A stretch of DNA of 64,000 nt from NCBI GenBank assembly GCA_029204225.1, contig CM055101.1:63638671-63702670 (forward strand), given 5' to 3'. This stretch comes from Diphasiastrum complanatum. Its lineage: Eukaryota > Streptophyta > Lycopodiopsida > Lycopodiales > Lycopodiaceae. How positions within the stretch are numbered: position 1 is the first letter of the stretch; every line of letters begins with the position of its first letter. Under the pieces are notes generated by a model. The model made no database searches. It saw nothing but the letters and a program-made list of their open reading frames with translations, and was not told where the DNA came from. Made by a program: the position numbers and the translations under genes. This document shows positions 24,401-34,838 of this stretch, one piece after another.

Positions 24401-26960
24401 TTGGGGGTGAAGGAGGGAGATGGTGGGGGCTTTCAATGCCTACTTAGTACCAGCTTGGAGCAGCTGGGCTACAGAGCAGCAACAGATTGAAGGAGGCTAT
24501 GACTAGATGTAGGGTGGGTGACAGGATGTAAGGTTGCAGCCACTGGCAGCATTTGGCTTGCAATGGTTGATACGTTGTGCGTATGACTGATTTGGTAGGC
24601 CTGCAAATGCGAGAGAGATAGATCCTTGAGCCAGCAGGCGAATTGGCAAGGAACGTTCATAGCTTTCTGGTTGTGGATTGATCATTGTGCTCTAAGGAGG
24701 TTTGATGTAGAAGAGTACATTGTCACCCAAATGTGGTTCCATGTTTGTGCCATCTGATGACAGAAGTTTTATTCATGTACTTTTCACACTATTCATCCTT
24801 CTGCCTAAACTTATGCTAATCTTGATCTGAAATTTCTGAGTTTGTCAGAAACGTTGCCATTTTGAATGCCATTGTTGCAATGCGAACTTTGATGCTTGGA
24901 GGCTGGGTATAAGTTTGATATGTCTTTACACTGCTGCTTGTGCTCTTCATTTTATATGCATCTATTACAAAGTTGAATTTTGCACCAAACTGTTAAAGCT
25001 AAACATGGGGGGGTCTCAATAGATAGAGTGTTTTGTCTTTTCAGGAAACGTGGGAATAGCAATTATATCAAATGCCAATATGTTCTTCCAGATGGAGTCA
25101 AGTATAAACGAGGTTTTGTAAAAGACCCTGGTGCAGCAGCTGCTGTACATCTGAAAAAGAAAAATGTGGAGATTGAAGTAAATGGAAAGCATATTGATGA
25201 GGACAATGTACGCACGAGAGTTGACACTGATAGAGCAAGCGTTGGAACAACTGAAACCAGGAGGAATGTTATTGTTGTAGACGAGCAGGTAAATGGAGTT
25301 GAAAGTTTACTGAGATGATTGCATCATGTTGTTCTTATGGGGTCAGTCGACAAATGTTATCTACAAGTCTGCTCTGCTCCTACACATCCTAAGAAGCAGA
25401 TGCAAGTTACATGAGAAAGATATTAACGGCCAGTTGTTTTATTATTTTTTTAGCAAATTACAAGCCCCTTTTTCCTCTTCTAGAAACTACTTATTACCTT
25501 AAAAAAAAAGGATTCTACTTTCACAGAATCAATGGTGGCTCCTGTATGTGTTTTCCAGAGAAATGTAGAAATTGGTCTTCATACAAATGCATCAAAGCTA
25601 ATGTAGACGTATGTTTGTTCATGTGACCTGACCTACTCTTGGGCACTGATAAAGTGAGTAGGGATGTCGTAGCCTTTGGTCCACATTATAAATGGTGTAG
25701 CTGATGATCTGAGACTTTGTGAGGGGACTCCATAAGGTTGAAGATTGCATGCCTCCGTCATGTGGGGCTATCCTAGACGTAACATTGATACATCATTTAG
25801 GATACATGAGTAGGTATAAGTTCGATGGGATTATCTTCTTCTTAGGTGCTCTGCATGCAAAATTATTCTATACAGCAACTTCTGAGTAACTCATCTCCTA
25901 TAGTCTTTTTACTGGTCGGCCAGCTAATTTTACTGTTTACCATAACACGTGGGTGCAGGAACTCACACTAACAAATGAGAGGTTTATGGTTCCAGAGATG
26001 CTTTTTCACCCTGCAGATTTGGGTCGGTTTACTTTTTCCAAACCGTGTCATTGCATTTGGGGCTTTCTATTTAGCTATCCTACTCATAAAATAGTTATTT
26101 GAAACTCATCAGAAGTTAACTGTTTATGAGCAGGTATGGAGGAAGCAGGCTTGGCAGAATGTATTGTACGAGCTGTCAGTGCATGCCATCCTGATCTTCA
26201 GGCTCTTTTTTACTCTAGGTAGTTATTGAGCATTGTAACTGTAGCCTTTTCCGAAAGTTATCCAATCAAAGGTTGTTTGTGAGGCTAGGAGAGAATAAGG
26301 CTATAGTTTTTTGAAGGCTTGTGCACCAAGTTAGCCGGACAAAATTGATTGTCTCAAAACTAATAAAATCCTAGAAAAAGATGTTCAACTTTGTTCCAGG
26401 TTGCTTATGTGAAGTTGCTGTTGCAGTGTGGTCCTGACAGGTGGAAGTATGCTTTTTCCATGGTGTAAGGAGAAATTGTAAGTCATTTGTTTGAACATAT
26501 GATTAGGGTTCCTAGTTCCTGTTTCGGTTAGCTTGGTGGATGGTCTTTTTTTGTGTTTAGTCATTACCTATTGCCAATATTTATCGTTACTTGAAAGCTT
26601 CTTCTGGATGCAGAGAGCTGGAGCTGCGACCACTCATTCCTGATGAATTTGACGTTCATGTGACTTTGACTGATAGGTGAGATTTAGTTAGGTCTAATTT
26701 GTCGATACAAAGAACATAGTTCACTCATCTGTGAATGGAATATTGTTTTCATAGGTCAGATGTATTTGCTTAATGCTACAAACAATTTACGTTACTATTT
26801 TCTGCACTTGCCTGGGAAAAACTCTTTCAGCCCAATCACAGCATGCTGGCGTGGAGGTTCGTTACTAGCCGCAAGTCCTGATTTTGGTGACTGCTTGGTT
26901 TCGAAGAGAGATTATGAGGAGCAAGGATCTTTGCGGTGCAGGCGGAGGTTTTTCCACTGA
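17298..26960 (+). CDS. ARP6: Actin-related protein 6 (SWR1 complex subunit)
   Basis: Seven exons, all with GT-AG junctions and matching phases: 17298-18049, 25045-25288, 25959-26022, 26134-26218, 26427-26477, 26614-26676 and 26831-26960. They give a 462-aa protein. Landmarks are IVVLDNGAGFCKAGFAG (nucleotide-binding phosphate loop region), PNCLGRPRG, RRPMDRGYL, TDELVFEDLGF, IVDSGFSFTHAVPV (second phosphate loop), LNLGGKALTNYLKELVSYR, YVLPDGVKYKRGFVKDP, NERFMVPEMLFHPADLG, VLTGGSMLFP, and the C-terminus ACWRGGSLLAASPDF .. CRRRFFH. The order and the RRRFFH end identify plant ARP6 (SUF3/ESD1 in Arabidopsis, about 420 aa), the SWR1-complex subunit needed for H2A.Z deposition in the nucleus. The extra length is an Ala/Glu-rich N-terminus (AAAEAEAAATAAAA) and a longer hydrophilic insert after KDPGAAAAVHL. 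The gene looks intact. Intron 1 is about 7 kb and full of repeats. Confidence 0.95.
18464..18512 (+). repeat. GA/GGA microsatellite in ARP6 intron 1
   Basis: GTGTGTGTGAGAGAGAG.. passes into GGAGGAGGAGG and then a G-run: a compound purine microsatellite. Confidence 0.9.
18590..18601 (+). repeat. Short telomere-like motif
   Basis: GGGTTTAGGGTTTAGG contains two TTTAGGG plant telomere units. It is too short to be a telomeric array; such motifs also occur in promoters by chance. Confidence 0.4.
18790..18841 (+). repeat. (GA)n microsatellite
   Basis: About 25 uninterrupted GA dinucleotides in ARP6 intron 1. Confidence 0.98.
18857..20035 (-). mobile_element. Small LTR element inside a duplicated flank
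   Basis: Two 208-bp direct repeats (19010-19217 and 19747-19954) bracket about 530 bp. Each contains CAACTGGGAGGGATAATAG .. AGTCTAAGTGTCAATAATGA .. GGACGTGGCGAATGTAAT and ends CCATAAC. Read on the minus strand the left copy starts TGTTATGGACTC, a typical LTR start. The internal part carries a chromodomain remnant, so this looks like a deletion derivative of a chromovirus with short LTRs. An ~80-bp sequence starting CTAGGGATCCCTT lies at both outer ends (18857-18938 and 19953-20034), so the insertion sits in, or created, a duplicated flank. No clear target-site duplication was found. Confidence 0.65.
19244..19522 (-). pseudogene. Chromovirus integrase chromodomain remnant
   Basis: The minus-strand frame reads CWQIQFLIQWDGRPIEEATW followed by EPIDVF, the chromodomain signature (Y/FLIQW.G.P.EEATWEP) found at the C-terminus of Ty3/gypsy chromovirus integrase. 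The rest of the polyprotein is missing between the flanking terminal repeats. The domain directs insertion in intact chromoviruses; here it is only a relic. Confidence 0.85.
20220..21370. other. AT-rich part of ARP6 intron 1
   Basis: 20220-20770 is low complexity, reusing ATCTA, TCTAGATT, AATCTATGAATC and TATCTATC words. 20780-21300 is of normal complexity with no protein motif recognised. No gene. Confidence 0.5.
21369..21466 (+). repeat. (TA)n tract with palindromic ends
   Basis: Begins with an inverted repeat (GGTTCTAATATAT .. ATATATTAGAACTG, 21369-21403), followed by about 30 TA/AT dinucleotides to 21466. It can form a cruciform or hairpin. Confidence 0.9.
21473..21665 (+). repeat. Palindromic GGTACC cassette
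   Basis: In 190 bp there are eight GGTACC hexamers plus variants. 21505-21520 is a perfect 16-bp palindrome (TGGTACCGCGGTACCA). 21590-21605 and 21617-21632 are perfect 16-bp inverted arms (TATGGTACCGCCCTGG) around an 11-nt loop. A near-palindrome GATCCCGGTACC/GCGGGATC lies at 21479-21499. Two T-runs (21541-21550 and 21571-21584) separate the halves, and TA runs flank the whole cassette. Confidence 0.85.
22260..24169 (+). mobile_element. Non-autonomous LTR element in ARP6 intron 1
   Basis: TGGTATCAAAGC at 22441-22452 is a near-perfect tRNA-iMet primer-binding site directly after an LTR-type end (..TTTTCTAACA, 22440). The last 23 bp before it (22418-22440) recur at 24147-24169, marking the 3' end of a truncated 3' LTR. 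The 5' LTR start could not be fixed; 22260 is a rough limit. The 1.7-kb interior has no recognisable gag or pol, and a GGACCAAGGGAG purine run lies near 23884. Confidence 0.6.
24191..24338 (-). pseudogene. Ty1/copia RNase H scrap
   Basis: The minus strand reads LQSAKRILRYVKGTSSYGIG and then, after a +1 shift, GYANWAGDKDDRRSTAGYSF, the conserved start of copia RNase H (usual form SD.DWAGD.DDRRST.GY.F). About 50 codons only. It abuts the 3' end of the preceding LTR element, so two insertions meet here. Confidence 0.85.
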
Positions 26961-29830
26961 GTGCAGAAGAACATGAGAGCGAGAACCTGATGATGTATAG
27001 CTGGTAGAAATGAGTGGCATGACGTGCATTTATGAACGTGCTAATTGATGGTAAGACTTATAATTGCTCGCAGTGTTATCCATATAGCAGTCTGCTGGAG
27101 TTACGCTTGAAAATTTGATCAGTAATCAGTAGAAGACGCTTTAATGATTGAATGATCTGTGATTGCAAGCAGGGGCTGAGGAGAAATTTTGCTAGTGACG
27201 TAATGATTCCTCCTTCAGGCAAATTCAAGTTTGCAGTTTTTTGTGATTCAAAGGGAGTGATGAAAGTGAAGCACAAAGCTTGCAAAGATGTGCCCTGCAA
27301 AAATATCACCATGCATTTTACTTCTTTTGTATGGAGAAGATTCACAGATTTTGTGCTAGGAAACTTGGGCGGTGTAGTCTGATGCAGTCTTAAAGGGATG
27401 AGGAGCTTAGGTAAGGTCTTATATGCATGAAAGAGTCAAAGACGTGGATATGTAATGGCCAGAAGCAGTTTGTTATAAAATTAACTGCAGCATGAAAAGG
27501 TCGAACAGGTTTCTTGCCTTGAGGATTGGGTATCCGTATCAATATGCTTAGAGTACCCCACATTGGGTTGCTTGAATGAGGACTGTTTCCTCTTTTTAAT
27601 GTTGCGACAATTTTTTTCATTCCAAAGCTCAACTATCTGGGAGAATCGTGCTTGTCGCAAAGAAGTTTTCCTACCAAGAAAGCATATTCTCTGATCTACT
27701 AGCATCTTGAAAGTTCAACATACAATCAGGAATTTGGTACTCTTTCAAGTTAAGACTGTCAAGACGCGACGTCTCAAGCGATCATTGTATGCAAACAAAC
27801 ATAGCATGCAAATGTTGATGTTGATCCAAGGGGTTCAACTCTGGGCTCTCTCTCAAACACGCACTTACACTTGTAGTACTAGGATAGGAACGTTCACATA
27901 GGTGTACGTGGTCTAGGCTAAAAATATGTATCTATGCAGATGATGCGGTTTTATGTTTGGAGCATGTTATGGCCTAGTATTTCTAAATTCTTGTAAGATT
28001 ATTTTTTTTGCCAAGAAGAGAAAGTAGATTCTAATAAATGTGCAACTTTTCAAGAGATGCTTTAAGTAGTTCAAAAGAGGGGTTAGGATGCTTTCATCGG
28101 ATTGATTCAAGAGACCCTTTGAAATCAGTGACATTTTTACGACAAAAAGATGATCCGAATTTAAAATTTAAGATGCATGCATACAACATCTAGGATAGAG
28201 GTCAACTATCATAACTATTTTTTGTGATCATGGAGTTGCTCTTGTCCAGATGATCCCCAACAAATTTATCTTGCAAACACAAGAACACTCCCCAGTAGGG
28301 CTTGTGTGTGAACTTACTCAAGAAAATGGCCTTGGTTGAGCAGGGGGAAATAAGGGAACGAGGGGCAAGAGAGGTTAAAAGTTGTCTCCAATAGGCTGAC
28401 AATAGGAGCCAAACCTAAGTAGCATCGGAATGGCATTTCGGACCCCAGCATTTCGGAATGTCGGAATATAGTTAAAAAACAAACTTGGAAATTTTTTTAG
28501 AACAGCCCTGAAGCTGCTCCCATTTCCAGCGCACTTCTTGGAGAGAAGAAAGGCTTCTGAATAGGAGGCCAAATGGGTGGTGTAAGCACTCTATGTGGAG
28601 GCCATGATGAGTGCAAGGTGATTGTAGCACATAGAAGAGGGCAACAGTGACTATGTGGGGATTGGCAAGCAAAGCAACTTCTTGAAGCTTTTTTTTCCTT
28701 GCTTTGTTTGGAGGCTATAGTGCATCATTTTGAGTGATGCTTGTTGCTAAGATTGGACATAGGGTTGCTAGGGAGAGAGTGATTGCATGTTCCCAAGCTT
28801 CTTTATGCATAGGTGGTCATTATGAGCATTCATGTGGCTCGTGTGCATGAGGCATTTTGTATTGTTTTTTTTTGTTTTCAAGGGTTAGGGTTTAGTGATT
28901 TAGGGTAGGTTTTAGGCGTCCATTGGCATTACCGTTTGGGTCTTAGATAGCTCTAGGCACGTTTTAGCTCCCTTTTTTCACATATCCGCTTTTCATCGAG
29001 TTTTTGACCTTTTTTATAGCGTCTTGAGAGTTTCTATAGCCATGCCTGTGGTGGGACGAGTGTGTGGGCGAAGGTGGATCTCTTGGTGGGAGACACCGTA
29101 GTTTTTATAAGTTCATGTGCATGCAGATGGCGTTGCTTGTTGCAACATGACGATGAGGATCAAAGCATGCTTGCTTCGTTTGACCAAACCAAATGGTCGT
29201 CATGGGCATTGCCCCTTGCGTGGTAGTTTTTGCACCTGAGCGAGAGCGCCTACTGAGCACATATGGAGGAGCAGCAGCGACTGTGGGCCCATGGTATAGA
29301 TTGGTGGGCGATTAGGTTTTATTGGCATAGGACCAGGGGTTGGCACAAGATCAGGAGCTAGTAGTAGCGGTACAGGGCCATCACGGCCTAGTTCATCAGT
29401 AGTAGGCCCATCACAGCCTCCATCAGTAGCAACAGGGCCATCACGGCCTAGTCCATCAGTAGCAGGGCCATCATGGACTTCATGGACAGAAACAAGCCCA
29501 TCACGGCCACCAGCAACAATAGCAACATGGCCGTCATCTACAGGAGAGGCTTTTCCATTAGGGTAGTCAGTTGGGGGAGGGCCTACTGAGGGTAGTGACC
29601 TAGGTTCAGGAGAGGTGACTGTTCCTATGGCGGCTATGGGGAGGTGTTGGGGAGAGAGCACAGGGTGGAGCACACGCATGCCCTAGAGCTAGGCCATGTT
29701 CATATCACCTACACAGGACAAGGTGGACAATTATCGATAGGCCACAGTGCCTGCAGGGTGATTGCGGACACACTATGAGATAGCGATTAGACTTATATGC
29801 CAGTTTTATTAATAGTGGATACCTTGCATT
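26961..29830. other. ARP6 3' flank and intergenic DNA
   Basis: No gene recognised. Short ORFs at 27152-27382 (plus strand) and on the minus strand lack known motifs. AGGGTTAGGGTTTAG near 28882 is telomere-like but isolated. 29140-29200 (plus) reads MRIKACLLRLTKPNGRHG, faintly like the end of a BED zinc finger and possibly the 5' remnant of the hAT gene downstream. Confidence 0.4.
29364..29525 (+). repeat. Pro/Ser-coding minisatellite 5' of the hAT domain
   Basis: Imperfect ~33-bp units based on GGCCCATCACGGCC(TAG) .. CATCAGTAG. In the plus frame they read GPSRPSSSVVGPSQPPSVAT and similar, a low-complexity linker. It may be the disordered region between the DNA-binding finger and the DUF659 domain of the hAT-derived gene. 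Confidence 0.6.
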
Positions 29831-29831
29831 T

Positions 29832-31985
29832 GCCTTGGCCAACACCACCATCTTTCGTGACATGATGAGGGACATTGGAGCTTGTGATTGCACTTGGAGA
29901 CTCCCCACACGCAAGGTTCTTTGTACTCGCCATTTGAGAGAGGAACATGTATGCATCATGAGAGAGCTCAACCCCATACGACATGCCTGGGGAACATATG
30001 GTTGCTCTATTCTATCAGATGAGTGGATTAATAATAGGCACATGCCTATTATCAACATTTTGTTTTCATGTCCGCTGGGCACTGTATTTTTTAGGGGTGT
30101 GGATGCTGATGGTGCTGTTGAGTCAGGAGAGTTTTATCTATGAGCATATACGTGCATCAGTCATCGAGGTGGGGGACATAGCATGTGGGGCAGGTGGTTA
30201 CCGACAATGCCAACAATTGTGTGGCTATGGGTGAGCTTTTGGAGAGGGACTACCTTGTTATTGTATGGACCCTGTGTGCAGCAGCACACTGCATTGATAT
30301 TTTGATGCATGACATAGGAGCATCCCTTGGGTTTTCATCATCACATCTAGTGCCATCTTCCTAGTCACATTTGTAACTAGGAAGAAGAGGGCCTTTGCCA
30401 TGTTTAGGACATATAGTTCGATGGATATGAAAAATCCACATGCTTTGCCTACTACGTCGTGTTGGAGCGGTTGCTTTGGGTTCACGACCTGTATTACCCT
30501 AAGTTCACAATGGCATTGTAGCAGTGAGCCAATTGAACTTAGGTTCCGGAGAATTGCTTTTGGAGATGATTTATGGCAACAGATCGAGCAACTAGTTGAG
30601 GTCTTGTAGCTAGTGTACCATGTGCTGAGGTTGGTGGATCAAGAAGGTTCTACATTGGGTCTCATTTATGAGTTTATGGACAGGATTGGTGAGACCCCTT
30701 AGCGGTCGCTTTTTGATGAGCGCAAATATACCTTTTTTGTAATCTATTTGGTGCATTTGTTTTGTAAAAGCTTTTAGCATTGTTGAGTTGTCTTTCCTAC
30801 AATGCGTGGATTAACTTTTTGGTTTATGTAGGATGTTAGCTATCTGAGAGAAGTGGCTTGATAGGTGGAATTTCTTCCACAAGCTCATACATGCAATTGC
30901 TCATTTGTTTCACCCTACCATACGCATAGATGCTGAGCTTGTGGACGCCTGGAGGACATACACACAATGTGTATCCAGGTCAAGGTTGTCTCCCAAACAC
31001 TCATGTAATTGCCAACAATTTGTTTGTGCTTTTTGACGACTTGTTCATTTCGAGAATCTGACAATGTCCTTGTCTTTGTGCAGGTCATGGTCCCTTGTTG
31101 TGCAAGATCGAGAGACAAATGCTGAGCATAGATATGGATGTTTCGTTAAATCTCAAGGTGAGTATGATGAGTTTTTGTTGGAGCTGCTCACATGTGATGC
31201 ACAAATTCGCCCATGATATTACTGCTCTTGCCACTCGCATCCCTGCTCAGGATTGTTCCGCTTCCGCTTGTGAGCGGAACTGGAGCACTTGGTCTCTTAT
31301 GCGCATAAAGAGACACAATAGGCTCAGCGTTCTCCAGCTAAACAGATTGGTTTATTGCACCACCAACTAGAGGCTATCAGGCAAATGCAGAGATGGTCCA
31401 CCTAGGCAGGTGAATCCTGAGGAGTGCCTTAGATCCATGAACACTGTAGCAGGCGCACACACATAGGTTGTAGCTGATGAGATCTTTTCGGTGTATCATT
31501 GGGAGTTGGCACGTCATGATAGAGGTAGTGCAAGACCACTAGATCTATGGCTAGGGCTGATGCAGAGCATGCAGGGGAGGAGGGTGGAACTGAGGCTGAG
31601 GAGTTGGATGTTGATGAGGAGGAGGAGAATGAGGCCTTGGACGACGAGATGGAGATGGACATTGGAGAGGATATGGGGGTGGGTTGATTCCGATGCCGAG
31701 ACATAGGCCTGTACGCAGGGGGAGTAGGCGTAGGGTACGCTTGATGGATTTGCATGTTGAGCCAGAGATAGCAGCATCACAAACAGCGGGAGCAACGACC
31801 CGACCCGTAGCGAGGCCCTAGTGGACCTAGAGGCAGAGGCAGAGGCAAAGGCAGGGGCAGGGGCAATGACAAGGGCAGAGGTAGAGGTAGAGGTTCAGGG
31901 ACACAGCTGCACATACTCGAGGAAGATTCCTTATCTTCTTACTCGTCTACCAGTGATAGTAATGAGGAATTTTTTTTTACATCAC
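29832..31985 (+). pseudogene. hAT transposase-derived gene, decayed
   Basis: DUF659 region: CSILSDEWINNRHMPIINIL then FSCPLGTVFFRGVDA (29990-30110). RNase H-like core after a shift: GQVVTDNANNCVAMGELLER then WTLCAAAHCIDILM (30190-30310), and VLERLLWVHDLYYPKFTMAL near 30455-30510. A typical FHKLIHAIAHFFHPT block lies near 30880-30920, and the hATC dimerisation domain AHDITALATRI and CSASACERNWS near 31210-31290. An acidic stretch (EEGGTEAEELDVDEEEENEA, near 31580) and an RG-rich tail (RGRGRGKGRGRGN, 31825-31905) close it. Two gaps look like introns: roughly 30740-30830, and 30980-31083 (CCAG|GTCAAGG .. GTGCAG|GTCATGG). Stops and frameshifts argue against a working transposase. No TIRs were identified. 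Confidence 0.8.
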
Positions 31986-34458
31986 TACATGTTGTTTTTC
32001 CCCACCCCAAACACATAGTTAAAAAAAAAAAACAGGTTCTAATCCAGAATGCTGATGGATCTCGGAATCCTTCCGGAATGTCACACATTTATGAGTCAAA
32101 CATGCGAGAGTATTTTTTTTGTATAATTGACTCATGTATGGTAATGAACAATAAAGCACTTTTAGTGTTGGTCCATGAGGTGATGCATTTATTGACACAG
32201 ACTTTACTCTTGATAGTGAAGTCTTGGACCCTTATTGAGTTTACGAAAAGGCATCATGATTGACATGTAGGCAATTGACTAGTTAACTTTTTGGATGTAG
32301 TTAAATATGAAATGATTATGGACAACTGGTTTGCTCAAGACAACATACTTCTCCCTCAAGATCATTTCTATCCTTGAAAATGGAAGTATATAGATCTCAA
32401 AGCTCTTCAACAAATGGTCCTCTCATAAATCTTCTTCTAGATCGAATCAAGTACTCAAAGTGTTTGTGATTCATCGATCATACTCCTTGTCTATTTTCAA
32501 TGGTCAAATAGAACTTTGAATGGTATGTCCTCAACTTGCATTGATTGTTCTTGGAAGAAAATGAGTTTTCTTCATATAAACATCCATAATTCTACACATT
32601 TGCAGGACTAGACACAATTTGATTCTCTTTTGTTAAATCCACAATAAATCCACCACCTTTAGATCTTGTTTTCTCTAGTTCTTACTTAGGTGATTTCAAC
32701 TCTTCAATACGTGAGCATAAAGGGACTATACTCGAACGCAAAATGCTTATTAAGCATATCGGTGAAAGCTACTTTAGCCACTCTGCACGTATCATATGAG
32801 TATACTCTCCATATTGAATTAAACTAAGTCTTAGTGGATCATCAATTGGGTTTAGGGTGATCTTGATGAAATATGGATGAGATTATGATAAGTCTAGTGG
32901 GATGGTGACAGTTGGTACATATTGTTCCTTGATAGCTAGGTAGCTAGTCGAGGAGGAATACATATGATGATGCTATGCTTTACTCTGCCCATCTCCCAAT
33001 ACACATGTATAAATTATGACCTAGATTGTTAGATTTCTAAATCATTTGTGATGAACTTTATTCAAAATTTGATTAGATTTGAATTTGAACCAAATCTTTT
33101 CTTCATTAAACTAGATTGTGTATTGAGCTAGTCATATGTCTCATGACCATTGATACACAAATTTGAGCTAAGGTTCTCATCAAAATTTGAGAAATGGATA
33201 ACAGAGTTGAGAATGGTGAGAGATGAATCAATTTGATTGCTTGATTAATATCAAGCGTGCCTTGAAGGGATTATGTGCAACAAAATGTGAATCATATTAG
33301 GATAATCATATTTCTAGTTCCATCAAAGATGTAGGAAATTCTTGAAACTTTTAATGATGAGAAAAATTGTTTTCTAATACCATCAAAGCTGGAGGATGTG
33401 TACAAAAGATTTGGGGAGCACCTAGATGATAATTGATAGAGTTAGAGTATGTTGTGAGACTAATGATACTTCTATATATTAGCCATGATTGGAATGAAAT
33501 AAATATTGGATCCAATACTCATGAGCACTTACTTTTATCCTTCTATAGCTAAATTTTAAGACTAAGTATCATTAGTCTCACAATAAGTTATGTCTTAGAT
33601 GAAAAATTGTCTCTTAATGATTATGGGAAATTTTTTACAAGGACTTGTACAATTGGATAAGTAAGTAATGATGTAAACAGTGAAATCATCGAATGATTAA
33701 GCATCTCAATATTGCCATGTGGCAAGATAAACTCCTTACAAGAGGAATTGTGCCATGCAGATTACAAATAGTAGTGGTTCTTTCATAATTTTGGAATCTA
33801 TCAGTGGGTAAAGGTAAGCTTGGTAAGTTTTTCCATGAAATGAGGAATTAGAGAATATGGAATTTTTAGGATCTAAATCGCTCAGTTTTTGCGCTGTTGC
33901 AAATCATCAATCATAGTACACTTATTATGGTCAAGACAATAATTGGTGATGTTGTCAATGGTATTAGTACTTGGATAGTCAAACCAACTACGTTTGATAA
34001 GAAGGATGATGACTAATACATGCTAATGTTTATAGTATTTTGCACTTTTAGTGATGTGATCTCTAAAAATATTTGTGGATATTGTCTACATATTGTTGAG
34101 TATACTAGGATATGAGATTTGATCCTTAATGATTGGAGAGTTAGATGTCTCAATGTTCTAGATTGTGATCCATTAAGTTAAGGGCAAAAAGCTTTTGATT
34201 AGTTTAATAATGTTTCTTGACTTCAGGAATAATCAAAATTTATCTATCTTTGCAAGCTAGGCTAGATTGCATAGTTCAATCATATGTGCCATAATTTTAG
34301 GTAAATATAGAAATATCTTGTGATTTGGTACTACACGATGCTCATATATGTAAAAATTGTGAGAAAAGGTAATTGTTAGAACAATATAATTTGAAATACA
34401 CAACTACAAGTATTTTGTAGTATACAAGTTAAAGCTGAGAAATCTCTATATCTTGAGA
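31986..34458. other. AT-rich intergenic DNA
   Basis: No coding motif recognised on either strand. It could be the wrecked interior of the LTR element whose primer site lies at its right end, but I see no gag/pol signature to prove it. Confidence 0.4.
33452..33583. repeat. Perfect 20-bp inverted repeat
   Basis: TTGTGAGACTAATGATACTT at 33452-33471 and its exact reverse complement at 33564-33583, with a 92-bp spacer. It is compatible with a small foldback element or a hairpin; no flanking duplication was found. Confidence 0.85.
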
Positions 34459-34591
34459 CTTTGATACCATTGTAAGATCCAAACTCAATGTAGATAAGCT
34501 TGGGCAACCTTAATAAGTGGACATTGACTTAACCTCCCATTGATAGAGCTAATCCAAGCTCATACCACAAGGTTTGAGAATCCACACATCA

Positions 34592-34622
<31 letters not shown>

Positions 34623-34838
34623 TTCCCCCCTTCCCCATGGTAAGTCCAAATTTAGCGGAGTTTGGTGCACCGGAAAGCGCTCAACAAGGGCTTTCCAATG
34701 ATATGTTACATGACATTCTTCTGAGATATGATTAAAAAGTTATGGCAAGTCAAAAGTATTAGTGTTATAATATTTTAATAATATGAAAGACTTCTTGCAC
34801 AAATTCTTAAAGGGTCTTTTTGGAGCTCAAAACTCCCC
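34459..34838 (-). mobile_element. LTR with tRNA-Met primer site
   Basis: Minus-strand TGGTATCAAAG (34469-34459) is a primer-binding site one base from an LTR edge at 34471 (plus-strand TGTAAGATCCAAACTC, minus end ..CTTACA). The LTR therefore extends rightward and the element body leftward. Its outer end is unclear, because a gypsy integrase relic begins at about 34838. Confidence 0.55.
34593..34622 (+). repeat. Poly-C run of 30
   Basis: Thirty uninterrupted C residues followed by TTCCCCCCTTCCCC. It could be a genuine homopurine/homopyrimidine tract or a sequencing/assembly-sensitive spot. Confidence 0.95.

Noticed and set aside
29200-29679. 159-aa minus-strand ORF with GRDGP repeats
   Set aside because: Antisense of the Pro/Ser-coding minisatellite; the plus frame fits the hAT context better.
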